Assembly: GCF_013620795.1 (NCBI RefSeq)
Contig: NZ_LGLW01000013.1
Coordinates: 1-64,000, forward strand
Direction: 5' to 3'
Length of the DNA stretch: 64,000 nucleotides
From: Pseudomonas sp. Q2-TVG4-2
Lineage (GTDB): Bacteria; Pseudomonadota; Gammaproteobacteria; Pseudomonadales; Pseudomonadaceae
The notes below the pieces were generated by a model, which did no database searches, was not told the origin of the DNA, and worked only from the letters and a program-made list of their open reading frames with translations. Both the position numbers and the translations under genes were made by a program. How positions within the stretch are numbered: the stretch's first letter is position 1; every line of letters begins with the position of its first letter. Positions 43,925-53,717 of this stretch are shown here, one piece after another.

Positions 43925-45003
43925 AAGCGTCGCTGCTTAACAAACTCGACATCTTGCAGGACCGCTTCGAAGAGCTGACGGCGTTGCTTGGCGACGCCGA
44001 AGTGATCAGCGACCAGACCCGCTTTCGCGCTTACTCGCGCGAATACGCCGAGGTCGAGCCGGTTATCGCCACCTATCGCGAGTTCCTCAAGATGCAATCC
44101 GATCTCGAAGGCGCTCAGGCGTTGCTCAAGGACAGTGATCCGGACGTGCGCGAAATGGCCGAGGAGGAAGTTGCCGAAGCCTGCGGAAAGCTTGATGACA
44201 TCGAGGCCCGCCTGCAGCGTATGCTGCTGCCGAAGGACCCCAAGGATGGGCGCAACGTCTTTCTCGAGATTCGCGCCGGTACCGGTGGCGACGAGGCGGC
44301 GATCTTCTCCGGTGATCTGTTCCGGATGTATTCCCGCTATGCCGAGCGGCAGGGATGGCGCGTCGAGATTCTGTCCGAAAGTCCCGGCGAGCACGGCGGC
44401 TACAAGGAAGTTATCTCCCGCGTCGAGGGCGACAACGTGTTCGCCAAGCTCAAGTTCGAATCCGGCGCGCATCGTGTGCAGCGCGTCCCGGAAACCGAAT
44501 CCCAAGGCCGCATCCACACCTCAGCTTGTACCGTCGCGGTACTGCCAGAGCCTGACGAGCAGATCGCCATTGAAATCAACCCGGCCGATCTGCGTGTCGA
44601 CACCTATCGCGCATCGGGTGCCGGCGGTCAGCACATCAACAAGACCGACTCGGCGGTGCGGATCACCCATATGCCAAGCGGCATCGTCGTCGAATGCCAG
44701 GAGGAGCGCTCACAGCACAAGAATCGTGCTCGGGCCATGTCCTGGCTCGCAGCCAAGCTGCAGGACGTCCAGGACAGCGCCGCGCATAAGGAAATCTCCG
44801 ATACGCGTAAGCTGTTGGTCGGATCAGGTGACCGCTCCGAGCGCATCCGTACCTATAACTTTCCGCAGGGACGAGTGACCGATCACCGCATCAACCTGAC
44901 TCTGTACTCGCTCAACGAAGTCATCGGTGGTGCGGTCGAGCAGGTAATAGAGCCGTTGCTGCAGGAGTACCAGGCGGACCAGTTGGCAGCCCTGGGCGAT
45001 TGA
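43921..45003 (+). CDS. prfA: peptide chain release factor 1
   Basis: Recognises UAA and UAG and triggers peptide release. 360 residues. The anticodon-like PxT tripeptide is P190-E-T192 ([10 protein letters not shown]), and the peptidyl-transferase-contacting GGQ is at 235-237 ([11 protein letters not shown]). The Gln of GGQ is methylated by PrmC, encoded two genes along the same strand. Translationally coupled to hemA. Confidence 0.97.
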   Translation: MKASLLNKLDILQDRFEELTALLGDAEVISDQTRFRAYSREYAEVEPVIATYREFLKMQSDLEGAQALLKDSDPDVREMAEEEVAEACGKLDDIEARLQRMLLPKDPKDGRNVFLEIRAGTGGDEAAIFSGDLFRMYSRYAERQGWRVEILSESPGEHGGYKEVISRVEGDNVFAKLKFESGAHRVQRVPETESQGRIHTSACTVAVLPEPDEQIAIEINPADLRVDTYRASGAGGQHINKTDSAVRITHMPSGIVVECQEERSQHKNRARAMSWLAAKLQDVQDSAAHKEISDTRKLLVGSGDRSERIRTYNFPQGRVTDHRINLTLYSLNEVIGGAVEQVIEPLLQEYQADQLAALGD

Positions 45004-45111
45004 TCACAAGTTGTTAGCGGATCAAGCAAGGCGCGTTCATTTCGGCCAGTGACGAGGCTGACTTAATCGGGCGTGCCGCGTCTGCCATAAGGTTCTTACG
45101 GAAACGCCAAT

Positions 45112-45939
45112 ATGGCCACCATCGAATCCCTGCTACGTGCCGCCGCTCTGCCGGACTCTCCAAGCGCCAAGCTCGATGCCGAATGGCTGCTGGCTGCGGC
45201 TTTAGATAAGCCGGCCAGCTATCTGCGTACCTGGCCTGAGCGCGAGGTGTCGTCGGAATGCGAAGCGCGGTTTACCGCTGATCTGGCACGCCGCCGTCGC
45301 GGTGAGCCGGTGGCCTATATCCTCGGTCGACAGGGTTTCTGGAGTCTCGATCTAGAGGTTGCGCCTCACACCTTGATCCCCAGACCGGACACCGAGTTGC
45401 TGGTCGAAACCGCGCTGCAGCTGCTGCCGGTAACACCGGCTGATGTGCTGGATCTAGGCACGGGCACTGGTGCGATCGCCTTGGCCCTGGCTCACGAGCG
45501 CCCGGGTTGGTGCGTCACTGGCGTTGACCGCGTCGTCGAGGCGGTTGCCCTAGCGACGCGCAATGCCCAGCGACTGCGGCTCGACAATGCGTTGTTCTAT
45601 GAAAGCCGATGGTTTTCCGCGCTCGATGGAAAGCGGTATGCGCTTATCGTCAGTAATCCACCTTATATCCCCGCGCACGATCCGCATCTTCGGCAGGGCG
45701 ATGTGCGTTTCGAACCAAGCACTGCGCTCATTGCAGGGGACGATGGTCTGGACGACATTCGCCAGATTATTTCGAGCGCACCGAATCATTTGTCGAACGA
45801 TGGCTGGCTGCTGTTGGAGCACGGTTACGATCAGGCTTCGGCGGTGCGCGAACTGCTCGCGGAAAGCGGCTTCGTCGATATCCAGAGCCGCAGGGATTTC
45901 GGCGGGCACGAGCGTATCAGCCTGGGCCGCCGACCATGA
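45112..45939 (+). CDS. prmC: release factor glutamine methyltransferase
   Basis: Methylates the GGQ glutamine of RF1 and RF2 using SAM. 275 residues. An N-terminal helical domain is followed by a Rossmann methyltransferase domain with VLDLGTGTGAIALALA (SAM motif I) and the catalytic SNPPYIPAHD. It follows prfA in the conserved hemA-prfA-prmC-moeB-murI order. Confidence 0.96.
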   Translation: MATIESLLRAAALPDSPSAKLDAEWLLAAALDKPASYLRTWPEREVSSECEARFTADLARRRRGEPVAYILGRQGFWSLDLEVAPHTLIPRPDTELLVETALQLLPVTPADVLDLGTGTGAIALALAHERPGWCVTGVDRVVEAVALATRNAQRLRLDNALFYESRWFSALDGKRYALIVSNPPYIPAHDPHLRQGDVRFEPSTALIAGDDGLDDIRQIISSAPNHLSNDGWLLLEHGYDQASAVRELLAESGFVDIQSRRDFGGHERISLGRRP

Positions 45940-45961
45940 TTCATCATCTAGGGAGAATGAC

Positions 45962-46717
45962 ATGCTGAGCGATGACGAGCTGCTGCGTTACAGCCGGCAG
46001 ATCTTGTTGAAACAGGTCGACATTGAGGGGCAGTTTAAGCTCAAGCAGAGCCGGGTGCTGATCGTCGGGCTGGGCGGGTTGGGCTCTCCCGTGGCGCTTT
46101 ATCTGGCTGCCGCCGGGGTAGGCGAACTGCACCTGGCGGACTTCGACAGTGTTGACCTGACCAATCTGCAACGGCAGGTCGCTCATGATTCCCAATCGGT
46201 TGGCATGCACAAGGTGGATTCGGCTATCGCGCGCCTGTCGTCGCTGAATCCCTTGCTGAAGCTAGTGCCGCATCGCGCGGCGATGGATGCTGACACCCTT
46301 GGGGCGGCAGTGGCTGCTGTGGATCTGGTGCTCGATTGCACCGACAACTTCGCCGTGCGCGAAGCGGTGAATGCGGCCTGCGTCATCGCCGAGAAACCTC
46401 TGGTGAGCGGCGCCGCGATCCGCCTCGAGGGGCAGCTGTCGGTGTTCGATCCACGGGTGGCGACCAGCCCCTGTTATCACTGCCTCTATGGGCATGGCAG
46501 CGAAGCCGAGTTGACCTGTAGCGAGGCAGGCGTGCTAGGACCTGTCGTCGGGATGATTGGCAGCTTGCAGGCGCTTGAAGCAATCAAGCTGCTGGTTGGG
46601 TTTGGTGAGCCGCTGGTGGGCAGGCTTCTTCTGGTGGACGCACTGTCCAGTCGTTTCCGCGAGCTAAAAGTCAAGCGGGACCCGGCCTGTACCGTCTGCG
46701 GTAGCCGCAATGGCTGA
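45962..46717 (+). CDS. moeB: molybdopterin-synthase adenylyltransferase / ThiF-family E1-like enzyme
   Basis: Adenylates the C-terminal Gly of MoaD (molybdopterin synthase small subunit) or a related sulphur carrier. 251 residues. ATP-binding [21 protein letters not shown] is the MoeB/ThiF/E1 motif, [13 protein letters not shown] is the conserved segment, and paired Cys near CYHC and CTVC bind zinc. ATG at 45962 follows AGGGAG. The frame is open further upstream inside prmC but without family similarity. It overlaps murI by eight bases. Confidence 0.93.
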   Translation: MLSDDELLRYSRQILLKQVDIEGQFKLKQSRVLIVGLGGLGSPVALYLAAAGVGELHLADFDSVDLTNLQRQVAHDSQSVGMHKVDSAIARLSSLNPLLKLVPHRAAMDADTLGAAVAAVDLVLDCTDNFAVREAVNAACVIAEKPLVSGAAIRLEGQLSVFDPRVATSPCYHCLYGHGSEAELTCSEAGVLGPVVGMIGSLQALEAIKLLVGFGEPLVGRLLLVDALSSRFRELKVKRDPACTVCGSRNG

Positions 46718-47501
46718 CAGCGCGCCGATCGGTGTCTTCGATTCGGGTGTCGGCGGTCTGTCGGTACTGCGGGAAATACGCGCGCGTCTGCCGGCGGAAT
46801 CATTGCTGTATCTGGCTGACAGCGGCCACGTGCCCTATGGCGAAAAGAGCCCGGAGTTCATTCGCGAGCGTTGCCGGTCGATCGCCGCTTTTCTGCTGGG
46901 GCAGGGTGCCAAAGCGCTAGTGTTGGCCTGCAATACGGCCACGGCTGCAGGTATTGCGGAGCTTCGCGAGCTGTATCCAGCTATCCCGCTCGTAGGCATG
47001 GAGCCGGCGGTCAAGCCGGCCGCTCAGGCCACCCGTAGTGGCGTAGTCGGGGTGTTGGCTACCACCGGTACATTGAAAAGCGCGAAATTTGCAGCCTTGC
47101 TGGATCGCTTTGCCAGCGACGTTCGCGTCATAACCCAGCCCTGTCCTGGTCTGGTTGAATGCATTGAGGCCGGCGAGCTTAATACCGAAACGACGCGTTC
47201 ATTGCTACGGGGTTTCGTCCAGCCCTTGATCGAGCAGGGCTGCGACACGCTGATTCTCGGTTGTACCCACTACCCATTTATCAAGCCGCTGCTGCTCGAG
47301 CTGCTGCCTTCGACGGTTATCCTGGTCGATACCGGGGCGGCTGTGGCTCGGCATCTCGAAACGGTGCTGGCGGCGCACAACCAGCTGGGCGATGGCGCGG
47401 CGATCACGCGCTTCTGGAGTAGCGGCGATCCCCGCCGATTGGCCGGCGTACTGCCGGTACTTTGGGGCGAAAGCGGGGCGGTCGACTACTATTCTAAGTA
47501 G
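46710..47501 (+). CDS. murI: glutamate racemase
   Basis: Makes D-glutamate for peptidoglycan. 263 residues. The first catalytic Cys lies in [12 protein letters not shown] and the second in [16 protein letters not shown]-terminal [17 protein letters not shown] is the family signature. Starts inside the end of moeB, so it is coupled. Confidence 0.96.
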   Translation: MADSAPIGVFDSGVGGLSVLREIRARLPAESLLYLADSGHVPYGEKSPEFIRERCRSIAAFLLGQGAKALVLACNTATAAGIAELRELYPAIPLVGMEPAVKPAAQATRSGVVGVLATTGTLKSAKFAALLDRFASDVRVITQPCPGLVECIEAGELNTETTRSLLRGFVQPLIEQGCDTLILGCTHYPFIKPLLLELLPSTVILVDTGAAVARHLETVLAAHNQLGDGAAITRFWSSGDPRRLAGVLPVLWGESGAVDYYSK

Positions 47502-47589
47502 GAACTCCCCGTCGCGCCTGCTTTCTGTATTTGGGTTAAAGCTCGAAAAACAACAAGCGATGCCAAAATTTTCGATAAGGAAATTCCCA

Positions 47590-48108
47590 ATGAAAAAACT
47601 GATCTCCCTCGCTGCGGTCGCGGCTGTTTCTCTGGGGCAAGTGGCTGCCGCTCAGGCGTTGGATCTGACCGCTGCCGTTGGGCGGACTGGTGAGTCAACC
47701 ATGACCTATCGCCTCGGTGCGCAATTCGACTTCAACCGCAGCTGGTTTCAGACCAGCGTCGGGCGGCTGACAGGCTATTGGGACGCCGGGTACACCTACT
47801 GGGAAGGCGATGAAACCGCCAGCAACCATAGCTTGTCGCTGGCTCCGGTTTTCGTTTACGAGTTCGCCGGCGATTCGGTGAAGCCCTACCTGGAGGCGGG
47901 TATCGGTATCGCAGCTTTCGAAAACACCGAAGTGGAGGGCAACGATCTAGGCTCGTCGTTCCAATTCGAGGATCGCTTCGGTGCAGGACTGCGGTTCGCT
48001 GGCGGCCATGAAATCGGCGTGCGGGCGATCCACTACTCCAACGCAGGTCTCAAAAACCCGAATGATGGCGTCGAAAGCTACGCCGTGCACTATCGCGCAT
48101 CGTTTTGA
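47590..48108 (+). CDS. pagL: lipid A 3-O-deacylase PagL
   Basis: Outer-membrane beta-barrel that removes the 3-O-linked acyl chain from lipid A and so changes immune recognition and envelope properties. 172 residues with a signal peptide ending AAAQA. Amphipathic strands follow, ending in Phe (HYRASF). The catalytic His and Ser are in RAIHYSNAGL (H-x-S), with a Glu in DGVESYAV, matching PagL's His/Ser/Glu triad. AAGGAAA precedes the ATG. The position next to murI is the same as in P. aeruginosa. Confidence 0.88.
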   Translation: MKKLISLAAVAAVSLGQVAAAQALDLTAAVGRTGESTMTYRLGAQFDFNRSWFQTSVGRLTGYWDAGYTYWEGDETASNHSLSLAPVFVYEFAGDSVKPYLEAGIGIAAFENTEVEGNDLGSSFQFEDRFGAGLRFAGGHEIGVRAIHYSNAGLKNPNDGVESYAVHYRASF

Positions 48109-48148
48109 GCGACGCCATTCAGTGTTGCTGACGGCGCTGGTATCGCCG

Positions 48149-48472
48149 TCAGTCTCCGTTCAGATAGGCTGACGCGGAGCCCTTACGCTCGTCCAGGCAA
48201 TCTTCCGAACCCAGCTCAAACTCCCGGCAGATCAGCGGTCGCTGAGGGTAGATGGTGCAGCGCATGCTGTCGCGATCGAGCGCCGCACACCAGCCATCAT
48301 CCAGACGGTGCATGACCTGCCCGCCCCACTCGTCTTCGACGATGAAGCGCTCGGGGACCCCGGTATCGGTGAGCAACAAGACTTCGAGCCGGCAGCAGCA
48401 GGCGGCACAGGTTGAACAACTGACGGAACTATCATCTGGCAACTGGCGGTGGGGGATCACGGCGTAGGTCAT
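48149..48472 (-). CDS. YkgJ-family cysteine-cluster protein
   Basis: A 107-residue protein with the CxxCxxCC cluster (SCSTCAACCC, residues about 19-27) and further Cys in RCTIYPQRPLICREFELG, typical of the YkgJ family proposed to bind zinc or iron. No catalytic role is established. It converges on pagL and is followed by uraA on the same strand. Confidence 0.85.
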   Translation of the reverse strand: MTYAVIPHRQLPDDSSVSCSTCAACCCRLEVLLLTDTGVPERFIVEDEWGGQVMHRLDDGWCAALDRDSMRCTIYPQRPLICREFELGSEDCLDERKGSASAYLNGD

Positions 48473-48568
48473 CGCGGCAGTCTACGCGTCTCGCGCCCGG
48501 ATGGCTGCAGAAGCTGAATCCGGTACGACAGGAAGGTGCCAGCACGAGCCGTGCTGGCGGTAGCGGTT

Positions 48569-49831
48569 TCAGCTGTTTTCTTCGAGCTGCTTGTTCTTCC
48601 AGCCTTCACCGCCTGGGAGCACCAGGTTGAGAATCAAGGCGATGATTGCGCATAACGAAATACCGGACAGGCTGTATTCCCCATAACCAAAAGCCATGCC
48701 ACCGATGCCGAACACCAGCGTCACTGAAACAATGATGAGGTTGCGCGCTTCGGCCAGATCCACCTGATGGCGGATCAGCGTGCTCAGGCCAACCACGGCG
48801 ATCGATCCGAACAGCAGGCAGAGAATACCGCCCATGACCGGTACCGGAATGCTCAATAGCCCGGCCCCGAACTTGCCAATGAAGGCAAGAACGATCGCGA
48901 AGATCGCCGCCCAGGTCATTACCTTCGGGTTGTAATTCTTGGTCAGCATGACCGCGCCGGTGACTTCCGCATAGGTTGTGTTGGGTGGGCCGCCGAACAA
49001 GCCTGCGGCCGAGGTTGCTAGGCCATCGCCTAATAGGGTGCGGTGCAGGCCCGGCTTCTTGATGAAGTTATTACCCGTCACGCCACCGATCGCCACGACG
49101 CCGCCGATGTGTTCGATCGCCGGCGCAAGCGCCACCGGGACCATGAATAAGATCGCGCCCCAATGAAACTCCGGCGCGACAAAGTTCGGCACTGACAGCC
49201 ACGGTGCCGAGGCGATACCGGCGGTATCCACGACCCCGAAGGCGAACGACAGACCGTAACCCACTGCGACGCCTGCCAGGATCGGCACCAGGCGGAACAG
49301 CCCCTTGCCGAGCACCGCAACCAGCAGCGTAGTGAGCAAGGCTGGCATCGAGATCATCATTGCCGTCTCGTAGGGGATCAGTTGAGCGCTACCGTCGCCC
49401 GCCTTGCCCATGGCCATGTTCACCGCGACAGGTGACAGCGCCAGTCCAATGGAAATGATCACAGGACCGATTACCACGGGTGGCAGCAGTCGGTCGATGA
49501 ACCCAGGACCTTTGAGGCGGACCGCAAAACCGAGAATCATATAGACGATGCCCGCTGCAACCACGCCGCCGAGTACAGCAGGCAGGCCGAAGTCACCTTT
49601 GGCGGCGATGATCGGTGCGATAAAGGCGAAGCTTGAGGCCAGGAATACCGGGACTTGGCGCTTGGTGACTAGCTGGAACAGGAGGGTGCCGATACCAGCG
49701 GTGAACAACGCGACGTTCGGGTCCATGCCAGTGATCAGTGGCATCAGTACCAGGGCGCCAAAGGCTACGAACAGCATCTGCGCGCCGGCCAATACCTGGC
49801 GTCCGAGCGGTTCTTCCATGGGTTGCGACAT
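48569..49831 (-). CDS. uraA: uracil permease
   Basis: NCS2-family nucleobase:proton symporter in the inner membrane, 420 residues. Fourteen hydrophobic segments fit the UraA fold. The family motif lies in ALAPAIEHIGGVVAIGG (the H/E-binding segment) and LFGGPPNTTYAEVTGAV. Start is the ATG at 49831, one base after the upp stop, with AGGA upstream. Forms a upp-uraA salvage operon: uptake coupled to phosphoribosylation. Confidence 0.94.
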   Translation of the reverse strand: MSQPMEEPLGRQVLAGAQMLFVAFGALVLMPLITGMDPNVALFTAGIGTLLFQLVTKRQVPVFLASSFAFIAPIIAAKGDFGLPAVLGGVVAAGIVYMILGFAVRLKGPGFIDRLLPPVVIGPVIISIGLALSPVAVNMAMGKAGDGSAQLIPYETAMMISMPALLTTLLVAVLGKGLFRLVPILAGVAVGYGLSFAFGVVDTAGIASAPWLSVPNFVAPEFHWGAILFMVPVALAPAIEHIGGVVAIGGVTGNNFIKKPGLHRTLLGDGLATSAAGLFGGPPNTTYAEVTGAVMLTKNYNPKVMTWAAIFAIVLAFIGKFGAGLLSIPVPVMGGILCLLFGSIAVVGLSTLIRHQVDLAEARNLIIVSVTLVFGIGGMAFGYGEYSLSGISLCAIIALILNLVLPGGEGWKNKQLEENS

Positions 49832-49832
49832 C

Positions 49833-50471
49833 TTAGACGTCCTTCTGCTTGGTGCCGAAGATCTTGTCTCCCGCGTCGCCCAGCCCAGGCATGATGTAGC
49901 CGTTTTCATCCAGGCGATCATCAATGGAGGCGGTATAGATAGTGACGTCCGGATGTGCTTTTTCGACGGCATCGATGCCTTCCGGTGCGGCGACTAGCAC
50001 CAAAGCGCGAATTTCCTTGCAGCCGGCTTTTTTTAGCATGTCGATCGCAGCGACCATGGATCCACCGGTAGCCAGCATCGGATCGATGATCATCGCCAGC
50101 CGCTGGTCGAGATCGTCTACTAAACGCTCAAGGTAGGTATGGGCCTGCAGGGTTTCCTCGTTGCGCGCGATGCCTACCGCACTGACCTTGGCACCGGGAA
50201 TCAGGCTGAGCACACCATCGAGCATGCCGATGCCCGCACGCAGAATGGGTACCACCGTAATTTTCTTGCCGGAGATCTTCTGGACCTGGACCGGGCCACA
50301 CCAGCCATCGATGCTGTAGTCTTCGAGCGGCAGATCGCGGGTCGCTTCGTACGTGAGGATCGAGCCAACCTCCTGCGCCAGTTCGCGGAAATTCTTGGTG
50401 CTGATATCGGCTCGACGCATCAACCCAAGTTTGTGGCGAATAAGCGGGTGGCGGATCTCTCGAATGGTCAT
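49833..50471 (-). CDS. upp: uracil phosphoribosyltransferase
   Basis: Converts uracil and PRPP to UMP. 212 residues. PRPP loop [18 protein letters not shown]; uracil-binding C-terminus [20 protein letters not shown] hairpin in the leader sits directly beside the ribosome-binding site (50481-50501). Divergent from hpt. Confidence 0.96.
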   Translation of the reverse strand: MTIREIRHPLIRHKLGLMRRADISTKNFRELAQEVGSILTYEATRDLPLEDYSIDGWCGPVQVQKISGKKITVVPILRAGIGMLDGVLSLIPGAKVSAVGIARNEETLQAHTYLERLVDDLDQRLAMIIDPMLATGGSMVAAIDMLKKAGCKEIRALVLVAAPEGIDAVEKAHPDVTIYTASIDDRLDENGYIMPGLGDAGDKIFGTKQKDV

Positions 50472-50480
50472 GGGTGGCTC

Positions 50481-50501
50481 CGGCGGTCGAATAAACCGCC
50501 G
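50481..50501 (-). promoter_or_regulatory. hairpin next to the upp ribosome-binding site
   Basis: CGGCGGT (50481-50487) pairs with ACCGCCG (50495-50501) around a 7-nt loop. In the upp mRNA the stem abuts the GGAGCC Shine-Dalgarno, so it could tune translation. No regulator is known here. Confidence 0.35.
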
Positions 50502-50647
50502 TAGATTAATGCATCAAGTTGTTAGCGGCTATTGATGTGTCAAACAGGACTTGCCCTGCCCACGGCGGCATCGGTATCGTCGCGCCCTTTATTTGTGGGC
50601 AGCCGACCGAGCTGCATCCATCTTCTAACCAATCTTGGAGCATCGCG

Positions 50648-51205
50648 ATGTCCGTCGATCTCGCACACATCCGCCAGATCATGGCCGAAGCAGACTGCCT
50701 CTATGCCGAAGCCGAAGTTGAAGCGGCGATCGACGCGGTGGCCGCAAAAATCAACGGCGAGCTGGCCGAGCGAAATCCAGTGGTGTTCTGTGTGATGAAC
50801 GGCGGGCTGATTTTCTCCGGCAAGCTGGTTCCCAAGCTGAACTTTCCATTGGAGCTCTCCTATCTGCACGCGACGCGGTATCGCAACGAGACGAGCGGCG
50901 GTGAGTTGTTCTGGAAGGCCAAGCCGGAGATTTCATTCATCGACCGCGACGTGCTGATCGTCGATGACATTCTTGATGAAGGGCATACGCTTGGCGCGAT
51001 CATCGACTTCTGCCGGCATGCCGGTGCAGCCTCTGTGCATACTGCCGTCTTGGTCGACAAGGATCATCAGCGCAAGGCCCGCCCGGATCTGAAAGCCGAC
51101 TACGTCGGGCTCAGCTGTGATGATCGATACGTGTTCGGGTATGGCATGGATTACAAGGGTTACTGGCGCAATGCACCCGGTATCTACGCTGTTAAAGGCA
51201 TGTAG
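50648..51205 (+). CDS. hpt: hypoxanthine-guanine phosphoribosyltransferase
   Basis: Purine salvage enzyme, 185 residues. PRPP-binding motif DVLIVDDILDEGHTLGA; base-contact region ADYVGLSCDDRYVFGYGMDY. Counting from the ATG at 50648 gives the family length; the longer frame upstream is not conserved. Divergent from upp, with both promoters between 50472 and 50647. Confidence 0.94.
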   Translation: MSVDLAHIRQIMAEADCLYAEAEVEAAIDAVAAKINGELAERNPVVFCVMNGGLIFSGKLVPKLNFPLELSYLHATRYRNETSGGELFWKAKPEISFIDRDVLIVDDILDEGHTLGAIIDFCRHAGAASVHTAVLVDKDHQRKARPDLKADYVGLSCDDRYVFGYGMDYKGYWRNAPGIYAVKGM

Positions 51206-51804
51206 GGCGGTCTATTAATATCTGCGTGAAGGGGCCGGACGTCGTTCGGTCCTGAGCGCTGGCCGGCAACGGATGCCGTGCCGCAACCCTCTTCGCCTCG
51301 GTTGAGGAGCCTTCGCACCTCAGTGCGCACCGCTCTGGCTCGGCGTTCTCTCTTCGTAGGCCCGCGTGTGGTTCGTTCATCCGCGCGAGCGCCTGATTTC
51401 AGTCTGCTCCGGCTGAATGTTTCGTTTCGTCCCAGTCGCTGCGCTTCGGTAACGCTCCCGCGCGCTGCGTGTCGTTTCCAGCCGTCGAGGTGACGAGATG
51501 TAGGGCCTTACAGCGCGTTCTAATCCGAGCCGCCAATGCTTGATCGGGCACGTTCAGCTGAATTTTCCGCAAACAACGTCGCAGCTGCTCTATTTCGGAG
51601 GTTGCGCCAATTTCGCTTGCGGCTAAGCTCTCGGATAGCTTCGCTAGGGGCCGCGCTGCAATCACCGTGAGGTTCCGTTGCAGGCCAGTAGTGGGAAGGC
51701 TATTCATACTTTCGAATTACAAGACAAATCAAACCTTAGTGCGCTTAACCCCCCGTTGCCGTGTGGTTAGGGTGAGCGTACTTCGAACCAACCAGGAGCG
51801 CCTC
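51206..51804. other. 599-bp intergenic region upstream of the DUF1302 gene
   Basis: No gene is supported. A 102-codon frame exists on the minus strand (51399-51707) but lacks a ribosome-binding site and a recognisable family. The region ends in an AT-richer stretch (51700-51740) that probably holds the DUF1302 operon promoter. A long untranslated leader or a small RNA is possible but not shown. Confidence 0.5.
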
Positions 51805-53610
51805 ATGACAAAAACAACAAGGCAAGGAATCTTCCAGCCCAAGACATTGGCCCTCGCGGTCGCGCTGGGCATCGCCACACCGGCTTATGCGGTTACTTTC
51901 AATATTGGGGAAATTGAAGGGCAGTTCGACTCGGCCATGTCCATAGGCGCCAGCTGGTCAACGACGGACCGGGATATGGATTTGGTGGGTATCAACAATG
52001 GTGGGACGGGATACACTCAGACCGGTGATGATGGCCGTCTGAACTTTAAAAAAGGCGAAACTTTTTCGAAGATCTTTAAGGGCATTCATGACTTAGAGCT
52101 GCGCTACCGTGACAGCGGCGCCTTTATTCGTGGTAAGTATTGGTATGACTTTGAGCTGAAGGATGAAAATCGCCTGTTCAAGGACATCAGTGACAGCAAC
52201 CGCAAGGAAGCTGCGCAATCTTCCGGTGCGCAGATTCTCGATGCTTTTCTCTACCACAACTATTATCTAGGCGATCTGCCTGGCACGGTCCGTGTCGGAC
52301 GCCAAGTTGTGAGCTGGGGGGAGAGCACCTTTATCGGTAACTCGATTAACTCGATTAACCCTCTCGATGCTGCAGCATTCCGCCGCCCCGGTGCGGAGAT
52401 TAAAGAGGGTCTGATTCCGGTAAATATGCTTTACGTCTCTCAGAGTGTAAGTGATCGCCTGAGCATGGAGGCGTTCTACCAACTTGAATGGGACCAGACA
52501 ATTATCGATAACTGCGGCACGTTCTTCGCAGTCGACGTTGCCCAAGATGGCTGCGATAACAACTACCACGTCGGTAATCCGGCTATCGCACCGCTGCAGC
52601 CTGTTGCCGCGATGTTCGGGCAGGGCTTTGAGGTAACCCCGGAGGGGGTCGTGCTGCCTCGTGGCGGCGATCGTGACGCCCGTGATTCCGGGCAGTTCGG
52701 TCTGGCATTGCGCTGGCTCGGTGATGCCACCGAGTACGGTGCGTATTTCATGAATTACCACAGCCGCACGCCAAACGTGAGTACGCAGTCAGCAGGCTTG
52801 GGGACTGCCGCAGCCCTGCCGAGCATTATCGGTACGGCCGAGAGCATCGTGCCAGGCTCCGGAAGCGGTCTGGCCCAAAGCGTGATGCTGGGTAATGGCC
52901 AGTACTATCTGGAGTACCCAGAAGACATTCGCCTGTATGGTCTGAGCTTCTCGACCACTCTCCCTACAGGCACCGCCTGGTCGGGCGAGGTGAGCTATCG
53001 TCCTAATGCTCCAGTTCAGATCAATACGACAGACGTGACGCGGGCGCTGCTCAATCCGATTGCCCCGGGCATTTCTCCCGTCTCGAGTACATTCGGTGCG
53101 GACAACCGCGGTTATAACCGTAAGGAAATCACTCAGGTCCAGACCACATTCACTCACTTCATCGATCAGGTGCTTGGCGCGGGTCGCGTGACTCTGGTTG
53201 GCGAGGTCGGTTACGCGCATGTCGGCGGTTTGGAGAGCACGAGCGAACTCCGCTATGGCCGTGACGCAATCTACGGCACGCCTGATGATGCTGGCCAACT
53301 GGCGGCGTATGGAGATGACGGTTTCGTAACCGCCAATTCCTGGGGCTACCGCTTACGCGCACTGGCCAGCTACAGCAACGTCTTTGCCGGTGTGAACCTG
53401 ACACCTAACCTGTCCTTCTCCCATGATGTCGATGGCTACGGACCGAACGGTTTGTTCAACGAAGGCGCCAAGGCCGTTAGTGTGGGTGTCGATGCTGAAT
53501 ACCAGAATACTTACACCGCCAGCCTGTCCTACACCGACTTTTTCGGTGGCGACTACAACACCCTGGTCGACCGTGACTTCCTCGCGCTTAGCATGGGCGT
53601 GAACTTCTAA
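51805..53610 (+). CDS. DUF1302-family outer-membrane protein
   Basis: A 601-residue exported protein. Signal peptide to about residue 29 (LALAVALGIATPAYA), then FNIGEIEGQFDSAMSIGASW, the DUF1302 opening. The rest alternates in short aromatic-rich strands and ends in Phe (LALSMGVNF), typical of an outer-membrane beta-barrel. In pseudomonads DUF1302 and DUF1329 genes travel together and have been linked to growth on lipids, alkanes or related hydrophobic substrates; a transport or envelope role is inference. DUF1329 follows 107 bp downstream. Confidence 0.88.
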   Translation: MTKTTRQGIFQPKTLALAVALGIATPAYAVTFNIGEIEGQFDSAMSIGASWSTTDRDMDLVGINNGGTGYTQTGDDGRLNFKKGETFSKIFKGIHDLELRYRDSGAFIRGKYWYDFELKDENRLFKDISDSNRKEAAQSSGAQILDAFLYHNYYLGDLPGTVRVGRQVVSWGESTFIGNSINSINPLDAAAFRRPGAEIKEGLIPVNMLYVSQSVSDRLSMEAFYQLEWDQTIIDNCGTFFAVDVAQDGCDNNYHVGNPAIAPLQPVAAMFGQGFEVTPEGVVLPRGGDRDARDSGQFGLALRWLGDATEYGAYFMNYHSRTPNVSTQSAGLGTAAALPSIIGTAESIVPGSGSGLAQSVMLGNGQYYLEYPEDIRLYGLSFSTTLPTGTAWSGEVSYRPNAPVQINTTDVTRALLNPIAPGISPVSSTFGADNRGYNRKEITQVQTTFTHFIDQVLGAGRVTLVGEVGYAHVGGLESTSELRYGRDAIYGTPDDAGQLAAYGDDGFVTANSWGYRLRALASYSNVFAGVNLTPNLSFSHDVDGYGPNGLFNEGAKAVSVGVDAEYQNTYTASLSYTDFFGGDYNTLVDRDFLALSMGVNF

Positions 53611-53717
53611 GGAGGCCGCTTCAGATATCCCGGCGCAGAGCCCTGCTCAGGGCTCCGCACGTGGCTCGGTTATGCAAGGCCTCCGGCCAAAACAAGATCA
53701 AGAGGAACTGGAAACGT

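Noticed and set aside
45563..45961. N-terminal extension of moeB within prmC
   Set aside because: Shadow of prmC in another frame; the E1-like domain starts at 45962.
51399..51707. A 102-codon minus-strand open frame in the hpt-DUF1302 gap
   Set aside because: No ribosome-binding site, no recognisable family, and no signs of conserved domain structure; probably chance in GC-rich DNA.
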